Source: an uncultured Bacteroidota bacterium
Lineage (GTDB): Bacteria > Bacteroidota > Bacteroidia > Chitinophagales > Chitinophagaceae
Length of the DNA stretch: 38,683 nucleotides
Direction: 5' to 3'
Assembly: GCA_903831935.1 (NCBI GenBank)
Contig: CAIKZP010000143.1
Span: 1 to 38,683, forward strand
Numbering within the stretch: the first letter of the stretch is position 1; every line of letters begins with the position of its first letter. Under the pieces are notes generated by a model. It searched no databases. It was given only the letters and a program-made list of their open reading frames with translations, and had not been told where the DNA came from. The position numbers and the translations under genes are program-made. This document shows positions 1 through 10,759 of this stretch, piece by piece.

Positions 1-151
1 TAGTCTTTAAATTAAATATATAATAATAATCATATATACGATATGCCTATTTTTTATTCAAAAATGGAATTGATGATTCAAAGAATTAAACGCTTCAATT
101 TTATATTACCAATTGTTAGAAATTCAACATTCAGCTTAAGCTACACTTTTG

Positions 152-159
152 TACCTTTG
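152..159 (+). promoter_or_regulatory. Bacteroidota-type -7 promoter element of purL
   Basis: TACCTTTG fits the Bacteroidota -7 consensus TAnnTTTG, and GCGCC follows. The purL ATG lies 28 bases downstream of the element. No convincing -33 TTG is seen at the usual spacing. The element overlaps the upstream TTG codon that could extend the purL frame, which argues against that longer start. Confidence 0.65.
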
Positions 160-187
160 CGCCTTATTTAAAGAACAAGCAACTATA

Positions 188-2392
188 ATGGAAATTACTG
201 TCAATACAGCCAAGCAATTAAGACTTACAGAAGCAGAATTCGAACTGATTAAACAGAAACTAGGTAGAACCCCCAATTTTACGGAGCTATGTGCTTTTAG
301 TGGAATGTGGAGCGAACATTGTAGTTATAAGAATAGTATTAAATGGTTAAAAACACTTCCAAGAGATGGTGGTAGAATGTTAGTTGCTGCAGGTGAAGAG
401 AATGCAGGATTAATGGATATGGGAAATGGTTTTGGAGTAGTTTTTAAAATAGAAAGTCATAACCACCCAAGTGCCATTGAACCATTTCAAGGAGCAGCAA
501 CAGGTGTTGGTGGTATTCAGCGCGATATTTTCACTATGGGGGCACGTCCTATTGCATCTTTAAATAGTTTGCGTTTTGGAAATATTCAAGATAAAAAAAC
601 ACAAAGATTATTAGCAGGTGTTGTGCACGGAATTGGCCACTATGGAAATTGTTTTGGTGTACCAACTGTTGGTGGTGAAGTGTATTTTGAAAACTGTTAT
701 CATACCAATCCATTAGTGAATGCAATGAGTGTTGGTATTATGCGTTCCGATAAAATGATTAGTGCTACAGCAGAAGGTATTGGTAATCCAGTATTTTTTG
801 TAGGAAGTGCTACAGGTAAAGACGGTATTGGTGGTGCTAGTTTTGCCTCTGCAGAAATTACTGCAGAAAGTACCGAAGAATTACCAGCAGTTCAAGTAGG
901 AGACCCGTTCCAAGAGAAAAAATTATTAGAAGCTTGTTTAGAAGTGATTGATACCAATGCAATTGTTGGTATGCAAGATATGGGCGCAGCTGGAATTATT
1001 TGTTCTACTGCAGAAATGAGTGCCAAAGGTGGTGTGGGTATGCGCATTGATTTAGACAAAGTTCCTACGCGTCAAAAAAACATGAAGGCTTGGGAATTAT
1101 TGTTGAGTGAAAGCCAAGAACGCATGTTAATTGTAGTTGAAAAAGGCAAGGAAGAAGCGGTATTAAAAGTATTTGAAAAATGGGATTTGAGTTGTAGTAA
1201 AATTGGAGAAGTAACCGGAGATGGCTTACTTAAATTTTATATGCATGGTGTTTTAGAAGCAGAAATTCCTGCTTATGAATTAGTATTAGGAGGCGGTGCA
1301 CCACAATACACAAGAGAATATACAGAACCAAAATATTTCGATAAAATAAAATCGTTTTCAACTGATTCAATTCAAGACATTACTGATGTAAAAGCAGTTG
1401 CAGAACAATTGATTCAAATTCCAAATATTGCTTCTAAGCGTTGGGTTTACACGCAGTACGATAGCATGGTTGGTGCTGGAAATGCATCTACCAATGCGCC
1501 AAGTGATGCATCTATTGTTTTAGCAAAAGGCACTGGTAAAGCATTAGCCATTACGGTTGATTGTAATAGTAAATATGTATTTGCAGATCCTTATGTAGGC
1601 GGTATGATTGCCGTTGCAGAAGCCGCTAGAAATATTGTTTGTAGTGGTGCAGAGCCAATAGGCGTAACCAATTGTTTGAATTTTGGTAATCCTTATGATC
1701 CAGAAGTGTATTATCAATTTGTAAAAGCAGTTACAGGAATGGGTGATGCTTGTAAGAAATTTAATACCCCAGTAACTGGTGGTAATGTAAGTTTCTATAA
1801 CCAAAATCCAGACGGTCCTGTTTATCCTACACCAACTATTGGTATGGTAGGCATCTTAGACGATTTTAATAATCGCATGACACTTAATTTTAAAAATGCT
1901 GGAGATACAATTGTATTAATTGGTCAACAACAAAACGATATTGGTTCTTCGGAATATTTACACAAATTAAACGCCGTTGAATATTCTCCAGCACCTTATT
2001 TTGATTTAGAAGAAGAGTTTAAAGTGCAACAATTTGTTACCGCAATTATTAAAGAAAAATTAATTGAAAGTGCCCACGATATTAGTGAAGGCGGCTTAGC
2101 CATTACATTATTAGAAAGCGGATTCCATAGTAATTTAGGTTTTAATATTTCTGCTACAGAATCTATTAGAAAAGATGCGTATTGGTTTGGCGAAGCGCAA
2201 AGCAGGGTAGTGGTTTCTATTAATGAAAAACAACTTGAAAAGCTAACAGCACTTGCTGCACAATCAGGTATTAGTATTACCACACTAGGAACTGTAACTG
2301 ATGGTGGAATTTCTGTTAATGGAAATAATTGGGGAACAATTACCGAGTGGAAAGAAAAATATGATACAGCTATAGAAAAATTATTAAACTAA
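188..2392 (+). CDS. purL: Phosphoribosylformylglycinamidine synthase subunit PurL (short form)
   Basis: This is the ATP-dependent amidotransferase subunit that turns FGAR plus ammonia into FGAM in de novo purine synthesis. The protein is 734 residues when started at the ATG at 188; a TTG at 149 in the same frame would add 13 residues but lies on the promoter. The family signature SEHCSYKNS is at residues 42-50 (catalytic-region His44), followed by [20 protein letters not shown] at 90-109, which forms the ATP/substrate-binding core. The length matches the small PurL of the PurSQL complex, so separate PurQ (glutaminase) and PurS proteins are expected elsewhere; neither is in this window. No glutaminase domain is fused at the C-terminus. 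hldD follows after a single base, so the two are probably cotranscribed. Confidence 0.95.
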   Translation: MEITVNTAKQLRLTEAEFELIKQKLGRTPNFTELCAFSGMWSEHCSYKNSIKWLKTLPRDGGRMLVAAGEENAGLMDMGNGFGVVFKIESHNHPSAIEPFQGAATGVGGIQRDIFTMGARPIASLNSLRFGNIQDKKTQRLLAGVVHGIGHYGNCFGVPTVGGEVYFENCYHTNPLVNAMSVGIMRSDKMISATAEGIGNPVFFVGSATGKDGIGGASFASAEITAESTEELPAVQVGDPFQEKKLLEACLEVIDTNAIVGMQDMGAAGIICSTAEMSAKGGVGMRIDLDKVPTRQKNMKAWELLLSESQERMLIVVEKGKEEAVLKVFEKWDLSCSKIGEVTGDGLLKFYMHGVLEAEIPAYELVLGGGAPQYTREYTEPKYFDKIKSFSTDSIQDITDVKAVAEQLIQIPNIASKRWVYTQYDSMVGAGNASTNAPSDASIVLAKGTGKALAITVDCNSKYVFADPYVGGMIAVAEAARNIVCSGAEPIGVTNCLNFGNPYDPEVYYQFVKAVTGMGDACKKFNTPVTGGNVSFYNQNPDGPVYPTPTIGMVGILDDFNNRMTLNFKNAGDTIVLIGQQQNDIGSSEYLHKLNAVEYSPAPYFDLEEEFKVQQFVTAIIKEKLIESAHDISEGGLAITLLESGFHSNLGFNISATESIRKDAYWFGEAQSRVVVSINEKQLEKLTALAAQSGISITTLGTVTDGGISVNGNNWGTITEWKEKYDTAIEKLLN

Positions 2393-2393
2393 T

Positions 2394-3395
2394 ATGGAAA
2401 AGGATGCCACTATAATTGTTACCGGTGCCGCTGGATTTATTGGTAGCTGTACGGTGCAGGCTTTAAACGAACAAGGGTATCAGAATCTATTATTAGTTGA
2501 TGATTTTGGAATTGAAAGCAAAAGAAAAAATTGGGAATCAAAACAATTTAGCCAAATTATAGAACGCTATTATTTGTTTGATTGGTTAGCAATTCATCAA
2601 CCCAAAATTGCACTTGTAATTCATTTGGGGGCAAGAACAGATACCACTGAATTTGATTATAGTATTCACGAAGAATTGAATCTGCAGTATTCAAAAAATA
2701 TTTGGAATTACTGTGTTCAAAACAATGCCCCATTAATATATGCATCTTCTGCTGCAACCTATGGTGCAGGCGAATTTGGGTATAATGACAGCCACGAAAT
2801 TATTGACAAACTTCAGCCGCTAAATCCTTATGGGGTTAGTAAAAATGAGTTTGATAAATGGGCATTACAACAAACAAAATCACCTATTTATTGGGCTGGA
2901 TTAAAGTTCTTTAATGTTTATGGTCCTAATGAATTCCACAAAGATCGAATGGCTAGTGTAATCTGGCATTCTGTAAAACAAATTAAAAAAGACGGCCTCG
3001 TTAAATTATTTAAAAGTCATCGTGCCGATTTTAAAGATGGAGAGCAGTTGCGTGATTTTGTTTATGTAAAAGATGTAGTAAAAGTAATTAGTTGGATAGC
3101 AAATTCTTTTCATTTAGGTAATTGGCAAGCAGAAAAAAATGGCATCTATAATTTAGGAACAGGAATCGCTAGAAGTTTTTATGATTTAGCAGTAGCTAGT
3201 TTTAAAGGACTAGATTTAGAACCTAATATTAGTTTCATTGATATGCCTATTGATATTCGTGACAAATACCAATATTATACGCAAGCAAATATGCAAAAAC
3301 TGCGCAGCGCAGGGTATACAGATGCTTTTTATACACTAGAACAAGGGGTGGATGATTACGTGCGCAATTATTTGCAAACATTGAACTATTATTAA
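2394..3395 (+). CDS. hldD: ADP-glyceromanno-heptose 6-epimerase
   Basis: This is an extended short-chain dehydrogenase/reductase of 333 residues. The NADP-binding glycine motif GAAGFIG is at residues 11-17 and the catalytic YxxxK pair is Tyr146/Lys150 in LNPYGVSK. Substrate-side residues such as FFNVYGPNE match HldD/RfaD, which epimerises ADP-D-glycero- to ADP-L-glycero-manno-heptose for the lipopolysaccharide inner core. The start lies one base after the purL stop, so translation is probably coupled. Other NDP-sugar epimerases share the fold, but the overall length and the RTDTTE and NPYGVSKNEFD blocks favour HldD. The cell should therefore make heptose-containing LPS; this is an inference. 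Confidence 0.88.
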   Translation: MEKDATIIVTGAAGFIGSCTVQALNEQGYQNLLLVDDFGIESKRKNWESKQFSQIIERYYLFDWLAIHQPKIALVIHLGARTDTTEFDYSIHEELNLQYSKNIWNYCVQNNAPLIYASSAATYGAGEFGYNDSHEIIDKLQPLNPYGVSKNEFDKWALQQTKSPIYWAGLKFFNVYGPNEFHKDRMASVIWHSVKQIKKDGLVKLFKSHRADFKDGEQLRDFVYVKDVVKVISWIANSFHLGNWQAEKNGIYNLGTGIARSFYDLAVASFKGLDLEPNISFIDMPIDIRDKYQYYTQANMQKLRSAGYTDAFYTLEQGVDDYVRNYLQTLNYY

Positions 3396-3451
3396 ACGAA
3401 AGTTTTCTCATAGTGCCTTAGTAATAAGAAAAGTTTTTTAAAAAGAATGTT

Positions 3452-4252
3452 ATGAGCAAAAAAGTAGCCATCATTGGCGGAGGCAATTTAGGAACAGCAA
3501 TAGCAGAAGGTTTAATTAATAGTGGATTTGTTTTACCCGAACATTTAATTGTTACAAAAAGAAATATTGAAACCCTAAAAGCACTCGAAGAAAAAGGGGT
3601 ATTAATTAGTAACGATAATTTAGAGGCAGTGAACTATGCCGACTGGGTTATTTTAGCAATAAAGCCCTTTCAGTTAAAAGAAGTCCTCACCCAAATGCAG
3701 CCTGCTTTAAATGCAAAAAAACATGCCATAGTTAGTGTTGTAACTGGTGTTTGGATAAAAGATATTCAAGAAATAGTTGGTGCTGATTTTCCCATCTTTC
3801 GTGCAATGCCTAATACGGCTATTGCCATACAAGAAAGTATGACTTGTATTTGTTCGGCAAATACAAATGACGCACAAGTTGATTTTGTAAATGAAGCATT
3901 TAATCAATTAGGGAAAACCGTTTTTATTGAAGAAAAATTAATGGACGCTGCAACTGTTTTAGGTGCCTGTGGTACTGCCTATGCTATGCGCTATATTCGG
4001 GCCAATATACAAGGAGGAATTGAAATAGGATTTAGTGCCAAAGTTGCATCCTTAATTGCCGCACAAACCGTAAAAGGTGCAGCAGAGTTGTTGTTGCAAA
4101 GACATACACATCCTGAACAGGAAATAGACAAGGTAACCACTCCAAAAGGATGTACCATAGCGGGTTTGAACGAAATGGAACACCAAGGGTTTAGTTCTTC
4201 ATTAATTAAAGGAATTATCACTAGTTATAAAAAGATATTGAGCGATATGTAA
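3452..4252 (+). CDS. proC: Pyrroline-5-carboxylate reductase
   Basis: This cytosolic NAD(P)H-dependent enzyme performs the last step of proline synthesis, reducing pyrroline-5-carboxylate. The protein has 266 residues, usual for the family. The N-terminal Rossmann motif IIGGGNLGTAIAEGL covers residues 7-21, LAIKPFQL follows, and FRAMPNTAIAIQES is the conserved central block. The C-terminal dimerisation domain carries VTTPKGCTIAGLNEME, the ProC signature (usually TSPGGTT.AGL) in a slightly altered form. It lies 56 bases after hldD in the same direction. No clear promoter or terminator is seen between them, so it may belong to the same transcript. Confidence 0.92.
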   Translation: MSKKVAIIGGGNLGTAIAEGLINSGFVLPEHLIVTKRNIETLKALEEKGVLISNDNLEAVNYADWVILAIKPFQLKEVLTQMQPALNAKKHAIVSVVTGVWIKDIQEIVGADFPIFRAMPNTAIAIQESMTCICSANTNDAQVDFVNEAFNQLGKTVFIEEKLMDAATVLGACGTAYAMRYIRANIQGGIEIGFSAKVASLIAAQTVKGAAELLLQRHTHPEQEIDKVTTPKGCTIAGLNEMEHQGFSSSLIKGIITSYKKILSDM

Positions 4253-4311
4253 TGCAAGGCAGCAATACTTTAAAAATTCGTATCTAAAAATCTATCACCT
4301 AATAAAAGCCT

Positions 4312-5547
4312 GTGAGCCATTTTCGCAATTGTTTATTTGCCATATTTGTACTTTTTGCAAACAGTATTTTTGCCCAAACAAATTTGGCAAAATCAGAAGA
4401 TTCTTTAATTGTGCCTAATAAAGCAATGGTTATTGAAAAGGACATTACAGACCTAATAAGAAGCTCCAATAAAAAAGACCAACATAAAATTATTACGGCA
4501 ACTGATACCTCCAACAATCAACGGTTGTTTTCATTTATTCCAGCAGCCGGTTATTCTTTACAAACTGGGTTAGCAGGAATTTTAAGTGCCAATCTTGCAT
4601 ATTATAATGATACTGCCAAAAATCAAAAAATTTCTAGTATATCAACAAGTGTTACCTATACACAATATAATCAAACGATTGTTCCATTGGTTGCTAATAT
4701 TTGGTCTAAAAATAATCGATATAATTTTATTTCAGACAATCGGTACATAGATTATCCCTCAAATATTTATGGCATTGGCGGAAGGACTGATCCTAATAAG
4801 GGGCACCAGATTGCATTCTATGCGCTCAAATTTCACCAAACAATTTTAAAGTCTATTTCCAATAATTTATACGCAGGACTTGGATATTACTACGATCAGT
4901 TTTGGAATATTAAAGTATTAGATTCTGTTACCAAAAGAATGAATGCATTAATTAATCGCCAACTTGGTAAAGGAGAAACATCTTCTAGTATTGCTTTCAA
5001 ATTAATGTACGATAATAGGCTGAACCAAATCAATGCAAAAAATGGTTGGTATATCAATTTAGTATACAGAGATAGTTATAAGTTTTTGGGTAGCGATAAC
5101 AATTGGCAATCTTTGTTAGTGGATATTCGCAAGTATATTCCTTTTCCAAAACACAGCAAAAATACACTAGCACTTTGGAGTTTCAATTGGTTAACATTAG
5201 GCGGTACAGTGCCTTATTTATTATTACCTAGCACTGGTTGGGATGACCAATATAATACTGGGAGAGGCTATATTCAAGGGCGTTTCAGAGGAAAGAACAT
5301 GTCTTATTTAGAATCTGAATATCGTTTTAATATTTCAAGAAATGGATTTTTAGGTGGGGTGCTGTTTGGCAATCTGCAATACTTTTCTCCAGATATTTCT
5401 GCACAGTTTCAAGTGCTCTCGCCAGGTTATGGCGGAGGTTTGCGCATTAAATTAAACAAGCATTCTGGTGCTAATTTATGTATCGATTATGGTTTTGGAA
5501 AAGACGGTTCTCGTGGATTTTTTGTAAATCTTGGAGAAGTATTTTAG
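4312..5547 (+). CDS. BamA/TamA-like (Omp85, D15 domain) outer-membrane protein
   Basis: The protein has 411 residues. It starts at a GTG codon, since no ATG is available before the signal peptide. A signal peptide is visible at residues 1 to about 22 (hydrophobic CLFAIFVLFANSIFAQ, cleaved after AQ). The rest is rich in alternating aromatic and polar strands. The C-terminus reads GGLRIKLNKHSGANLCIDYG and ends in a Phe, which matches the last strands of the D15/Omp85 barrel. No POTRA repeats are recognisable in the roughly 90-residue N-terminal part, so this is a short barrel-type member rather than BamA itself. Its exact role (transport, assembly or other) cannot be read from sequence. Confidence 0.75.
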   Translation: MSHFRNCLFAIFVLFANSIFAQTNLAKSEDSLIVPNKAMVIEKDITDLIRSSNKKDQHKIITATDTSNNQRLFSFIPAAGYSLQTGLAGILSANLAYYNDTAKNQKISSISTSVTYTQYNQTIVPLVANIWSKNNRYNFISDNRYIDYPSNIYGIGGRTDPNKGHQIAFYALKFHQTILKSISNNLYAGLGYYYDQFWNIKVLDSVTKRMNALINRQLGKGETSSSIAFKLMYDNRLNQINAKNGWYINLVYRDSYKFLGSDNNWQSLLVDIRKYIPFPKHSKNTLALWSFNWLTLGGTVPYLLLPSTGWDDQYNTGRGYIQGRFRGKNMSYLESEYRFNISRNGFLGGVLFGNLQYFSPDISAQFQVLSPGYGGGLRIKLNKHSGANLCIDYGFGKDGSRGFFVNLGEVF

Positions 5548-5556
5548 CCTAAATAA

Positions 5557-6432
5557 TTAATGTGCTTTTAAGAATTCAATTGCTTTAATGTGTGCGTCTT
5601 CGGTGGCTTCTTTATTAAAACTAGGATTACTAGGATTTGCAAAACCATGTCCTGCATCATATTTATAAGCAGTAATTTTTTTGCCAGTACTTAGCATGTC
5701 TTGTTCAAATTTAGTAACCATTTCAGGTGAAGGGCTTTTGTCTTTATTTCCAAAAAAACCAATCACATCGCAATTCAAACCTTTTAGTTTTTCTAGATTG
5801 GTTTCTGGTCTGCCATAATACATTACACATCCTGCGGCTTGTTTACCTGCTAATAAAGACGTTTGTAAACTCCACATGCCACCAAAACACCAGCCAATCG
5901 TATAAATTTTTGCATTACTACCACTATAAGAGATGGCACCTTTTACAATATTTTCTAGTCGATCTATTTTCACACCCTGCATCAGTTTCATAGCACTATC
6001 TGGGGTAGCAGCTATTTTGCCGTCATATAAATCAATGGCTAAAATATTTACGTCTGCTAGTTCGCCTGATAGGTTATCGGCTTCTCTTTTAATATAGTCG
6101 TTTAATCCCCACCATTCTTGAATAACAAATACCCATTTATTGGTTTTTCGCTTGTTTTTTATTTCATAGCCTTTTGCTTCAGTACCATCTGCCGCCTTAA
6201 AACTAATAACAACGCCTTTGGCATCAGCCAATTCAAAAGGGATAGGCGTTTGGTGCATTTGGGCAAATGCAGCGTTGTTAGAAGCTTGTCTAAATTGCTC
6301 GCGAACATCGGCATTATAGCAACTGGTATAGCATTCAGGGCTAAGGGCAACCGGAGTTGGTGTTTTATATCTATAACTTAAAAACAACGCTGTTGAGAAT
6401 GCGGCTAAGGTTAAAAGCAGTATTTTTTTCAT
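5557..6432 (-). CDS. Exported dienelactone hydrolase family protein
   Basis: This is an alpha/beta hydrolase of 291 residues when started at the ATG at 6432, immediately before the signal-like segment MKKILLLTLAAFS; an upstream in-frame ATG at 6462 would bury the signal and is less likely. The catalytic triad of dienelactone hydrolases is present: Cys182 in GWCFGG, Asp231 in GNKDKS and His262 in AGHGFANPS. Glu106 in QEWWGLN is the residue that pairs with the cysteine in this family. The N-terminal hydrophobic stretch suggests periplasmic location or membrane tethering, unlike the cytosolic chlorocatechol enzymes. The natural substrate is unknown. The gene is convergent with the outer-membrane protein gene, with a gap of only nine bases. 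Confidence 0.85.
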   Translation of the reverse strand: MKKILLLTLAAFSTALFLSYRYKTPTPVALSPECYTSCYNADVREQFRQASNNAAFAQMHQTPIPFELADAKGVVISFKAADGTEAKGYEIKNKRKTNKWVFVIQEWWGLNDYIKREADNLSGELADVNILAIDLYDGKIAATPDSAMKLMQGVKIDRLENIVKGAISYSGSNAKIYTIGWCFGGMWSLQTSLLAGKQAAGCVMYYGRPETNLEKLKGLNCDVIGFFGNKDKSPSPEMVTKFEQDMLSTGKKITAYKYDAGHGFANPSNPSFNKEATEDAHIKAIEFLKAH

Positions 6433-8406
<1,974 letters not shown>

Positions 8407-8431
8407 TACCATCATTTACAAAAAGAAAAAC

Positions 8432-10630
8432 ATGCGTATTGTTCGAATATTTTTTTTGAGTCTTGTTGTTTTAGTTGCAACATTCAGTGCAATGGCCCAG
8501 CCAATGCAAGGGATTAAATGGAATAAGCAAGGCACTGGTTATTTTGCTGTAGAATCAGGTGAAATTGTATACAATGATTTAAATTCTATTCAGAAAAAAA
8601 CAATTGTTACAAAAGCGCAATTAACACCAACTGGTACCACAAAGCAATTGTCTATACGTAATTTTTTCTTTTCTGAAGATGCAAAAAAATTATTGATTTA
8701 TACCAATAGCAAAAAAGTTTGGCGTTATGATACACGTGGAGATTATTGGGTGTTAGATATTGCAACTAGTACCCTAAAACAATTAGGAAAAGGCAAGCCT
8801 GAATCTTCTTTAATGTTTGCTAAGTTTTCGCCAAATAGTTTAAAAGTTGCTTATGTTTCTGAATACAATATTTATTCAGAAGACCTATCTACCGGAAAAA
8901 TTGAACAACTTAGTTTTGGTGGTAGCAGAAAAAAAATCAATGGCACATTCGACTGGGCTTATGAAGAAGAGTTTTTTTGTAGAGATGGATTTAGGTGGAG
9001 CCCAGATAGCAAGCAGATTGCTTATTGGCAAATGGATGCAAAAATCACGCGCGAACATTTAATGATTAATAATACCGATTCTATTTATCCTTTTGCTGTG
9101 CCTGTAGAATATCCAGTAGCCGGAGAAGCGCCTTCTCCATTTAAAATTGGGGTTGTAGCATTAAATAATCCTACCATTACCAAATGGATGCAAATTCCAA
9201 CAGATCCTATATTACAATCGTATGTGCCAAGAATGGAATGGGCGGCAAACAGCACACAATTAGTTGTTCAACATTTAAATCGCAAGCAAAATGAATCGGA
9301 AATTCTTTTGTGCGATGTAGTTACTACAAAAACAAATCCTATCTATCACGAATCAGACCAAGCGTGGATTGATATTTTAGCATTATGGGATGAAAAATAT
9401 TCCTATGGTGGTTGGGATTGGATTGAAAATGGAAATGCTTTTTTATGGGCCAGTGAAAAAGACGGATGGCGTCATTTATATCGTATTAGCAGAGACGGAA
9501 AATCGCAAACATTAATTACCAATGGCAAATATGATGTCATGCAAATAAGTGCCATTGATGAAAAAAATGGTTATCTCTATTTTGAAGCATCTCCAGACAA
9601 TGCCACGCAAAAATATTTGTATCGAACTAAATTAGATGGCACAGGAACTGCAATGCGTGTTACACCAGCTAATCAGCCTGGAACCCATAGCTATACACTA
9701 TCTCCAAATGCCATTTTTGCAAAACATTCTTTTACTAATTATTATACCCCGAATATTTCTGAGTGGGTAAAACTAAATACGCATCAACCAATTGATGGCG
9801 ACAAAGTAAATAAAGCGATTCAAGTATCAGACAAATCTAAAATCAATCTCGAATTTTTTACCATCACCACTTCAGAAGGGGTAACCATGGATGCTTGGAT
9901 GTCTAAGCCTGCTAATTTTAATCCTGCAAAAAAATACCCTGTTTTATTTTATGTATATACAGAGCCTTGGGGCCAAAATGTAAAAGACGAATACGGCGTA
10001 GGAAATGATTATTTGTTTAGAGGCGATTTAGCACAAGAAGGATATTTTTATATTTCAATCGATAATAGAGGCACACCAGTTCCAAAGGGAAGAGCTTGGC
10101 GCAAATCGATCTACAAAAATATTGGACAAGTAAATATTAGAGACCAAGCATTGGCCGCAAAAGAAATTTTAAAATGGCCTTATATTGATAGTTCACGTAT
10201 TGCTGTTTGGGGATGGAGTGGTGGTGGATCGGCTACCCAAAACTTACTTTTCCAATATCCTGAAATTTATAAAACGGGTGTTGCTGTAGCAGGTGTGGCT
10301 AACCAATTAACTTACGATAATCTGTACCAAGAAAGATATATGGGATTGCCGCAAGAAGACAAATCAGGATTCATAAAAGGTTCGCCCATTACCTATGCAA
10401 AGAACTTAAAAGGAAATCTGTTGCTTATTCATGGAACTGGCGATGATAATGTACACTATTCAAATATGGAGATGTTGGTGAATGAATTGGTAAAATATGG
10501 CAAACAATTTCAAATGATGAGTTATCCAAACCGCACCCATTCTATATCTGAAGGACCTGGTACTTTTAACCATTTGTCGCAATTGTATACCGATTATATC
10601 AGAAAAAATTGTCCCGGAGGGGCTAAATAA
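8432..10630 (+). CDS. Exported S9 family (dipeptidyl peptidase IV-like) serine peptidase
   Basis: The protein has 732 residues and a signal peptide at residues 1 to about 23 (MRIVRIFFLSLVVLVATFSAMAQ). The N-terminal half is a DPP-IV-type beta-propeller, with WSPDSKQIAYWQMD and VPRMEWAANSTQL. An alpha/beta-hydrolase catalytic domain follows: Ser596 in GWSGGG, Asp671/Asp672 in HGTGDDNVHYS and His703 in NRTHSISEGPG. The propeller carries the DWAYEEEF block, the usual place of the paired glutamates that bind the substrate amino terminus in DPP IV, which favours true dipeptidyl peptidase activity on Xaa-Pro peptides. Location is probably periplasmic. It lies directly behind pyrG with no terminator between. 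Confidence 0.88.
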   Translation: MRIVRIFFLSLVVLVATFSAMAQPMQGIKWNKQGTGYFAVESGEIVYNDLNSIQKKTIVTKAQLTPTGTTKQLSIRNFFFSEDAKKLLIYTNSKKVWRYDTRGDYWVLDIATSTLKQLGKGKPESSLMFAKFSPNSLKVAYVSEYNIYSEDLSTGKIEQLSFGGSRKKINGTFDWAYEEEFFCRDGFRWSPDSKQIAYWQMDAKITREHLMINNTDSIYPFAVPVEYPVAGEAPSPFKIGVVALNNPTITKWMQIPTDPILQSYVPRMEWAANSTQLVVQHLNRKQNESEILLCDVVTTKTNPIYHESDQAWIDILALWDEKYSYGGWDWIENGNAFLWASEKDGWRHLYRISRDGKSQTLITNGKYDVMQISAIDEKNGYLYFEASPDNATQKYLYRTKLDGTGTAMRVTPANQPGTHSYTLSPNAIFAKHSFTNYYTPNISEWVKLNTHQPIDGDKVNKAIQVSDKSKINLEFFTITTSEGVTMDAWMSKPANFNPAKKYPVLFYVYTEPWGQNVKDEYGVGNDYLFRGDLAQEGYFYISIDNRGTPVPKGRAWRKSIYKNIGQVNIRDQALAAKEILKWPYIDSSRIAVWGWSGGGSATQNLLFQYPEIYKTGVAVAGVANQLTYDNLYQERYMGLPQEDKSGFIKGSPITYAKNLKGNLLLIHGTGDDNVHYSNMEMLVNELVKYGKQFQMMSYPNRTHSISEGPGTFNHLSQLYTDYIRKNCPGGAK

Positions 10631-10732
10631 GCCAATAAGACAATCTTTAGCGGCTATTTACGTACAAAATAGTCCTGTTTTAATAGATTGATAAATTTAT
10701 AATTCCTGATTCTCAATCTAAACTGCAAATAG

Positions 10733-10740
10733 TACCTTTG
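10733..10740 (+). promoter_or_regulatory. -7 promoter element of yidC
   Basis: TACCTTTG followed by CCGCTCAATA matches TAnnTTTG exactly. It shares the extended core TACCTTTGCCGCTC with the fusA promoter. The ATG is 19 bases further on, giving a very short leader. No strong TTG is present at the usual -33 distance. Confidence 0.7.
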
Positions 10741-10759
10741 CCGCTCAATAAAATTCAAT

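Noticed and set aside
149-187. N-terminal extension of PurL from a TTG codon
   Set aside because: The stretch overlaps the -7 promoter element TACCTTTG, so it cannot be on the mRNA, and the ATG at 188 gives the normal family start.
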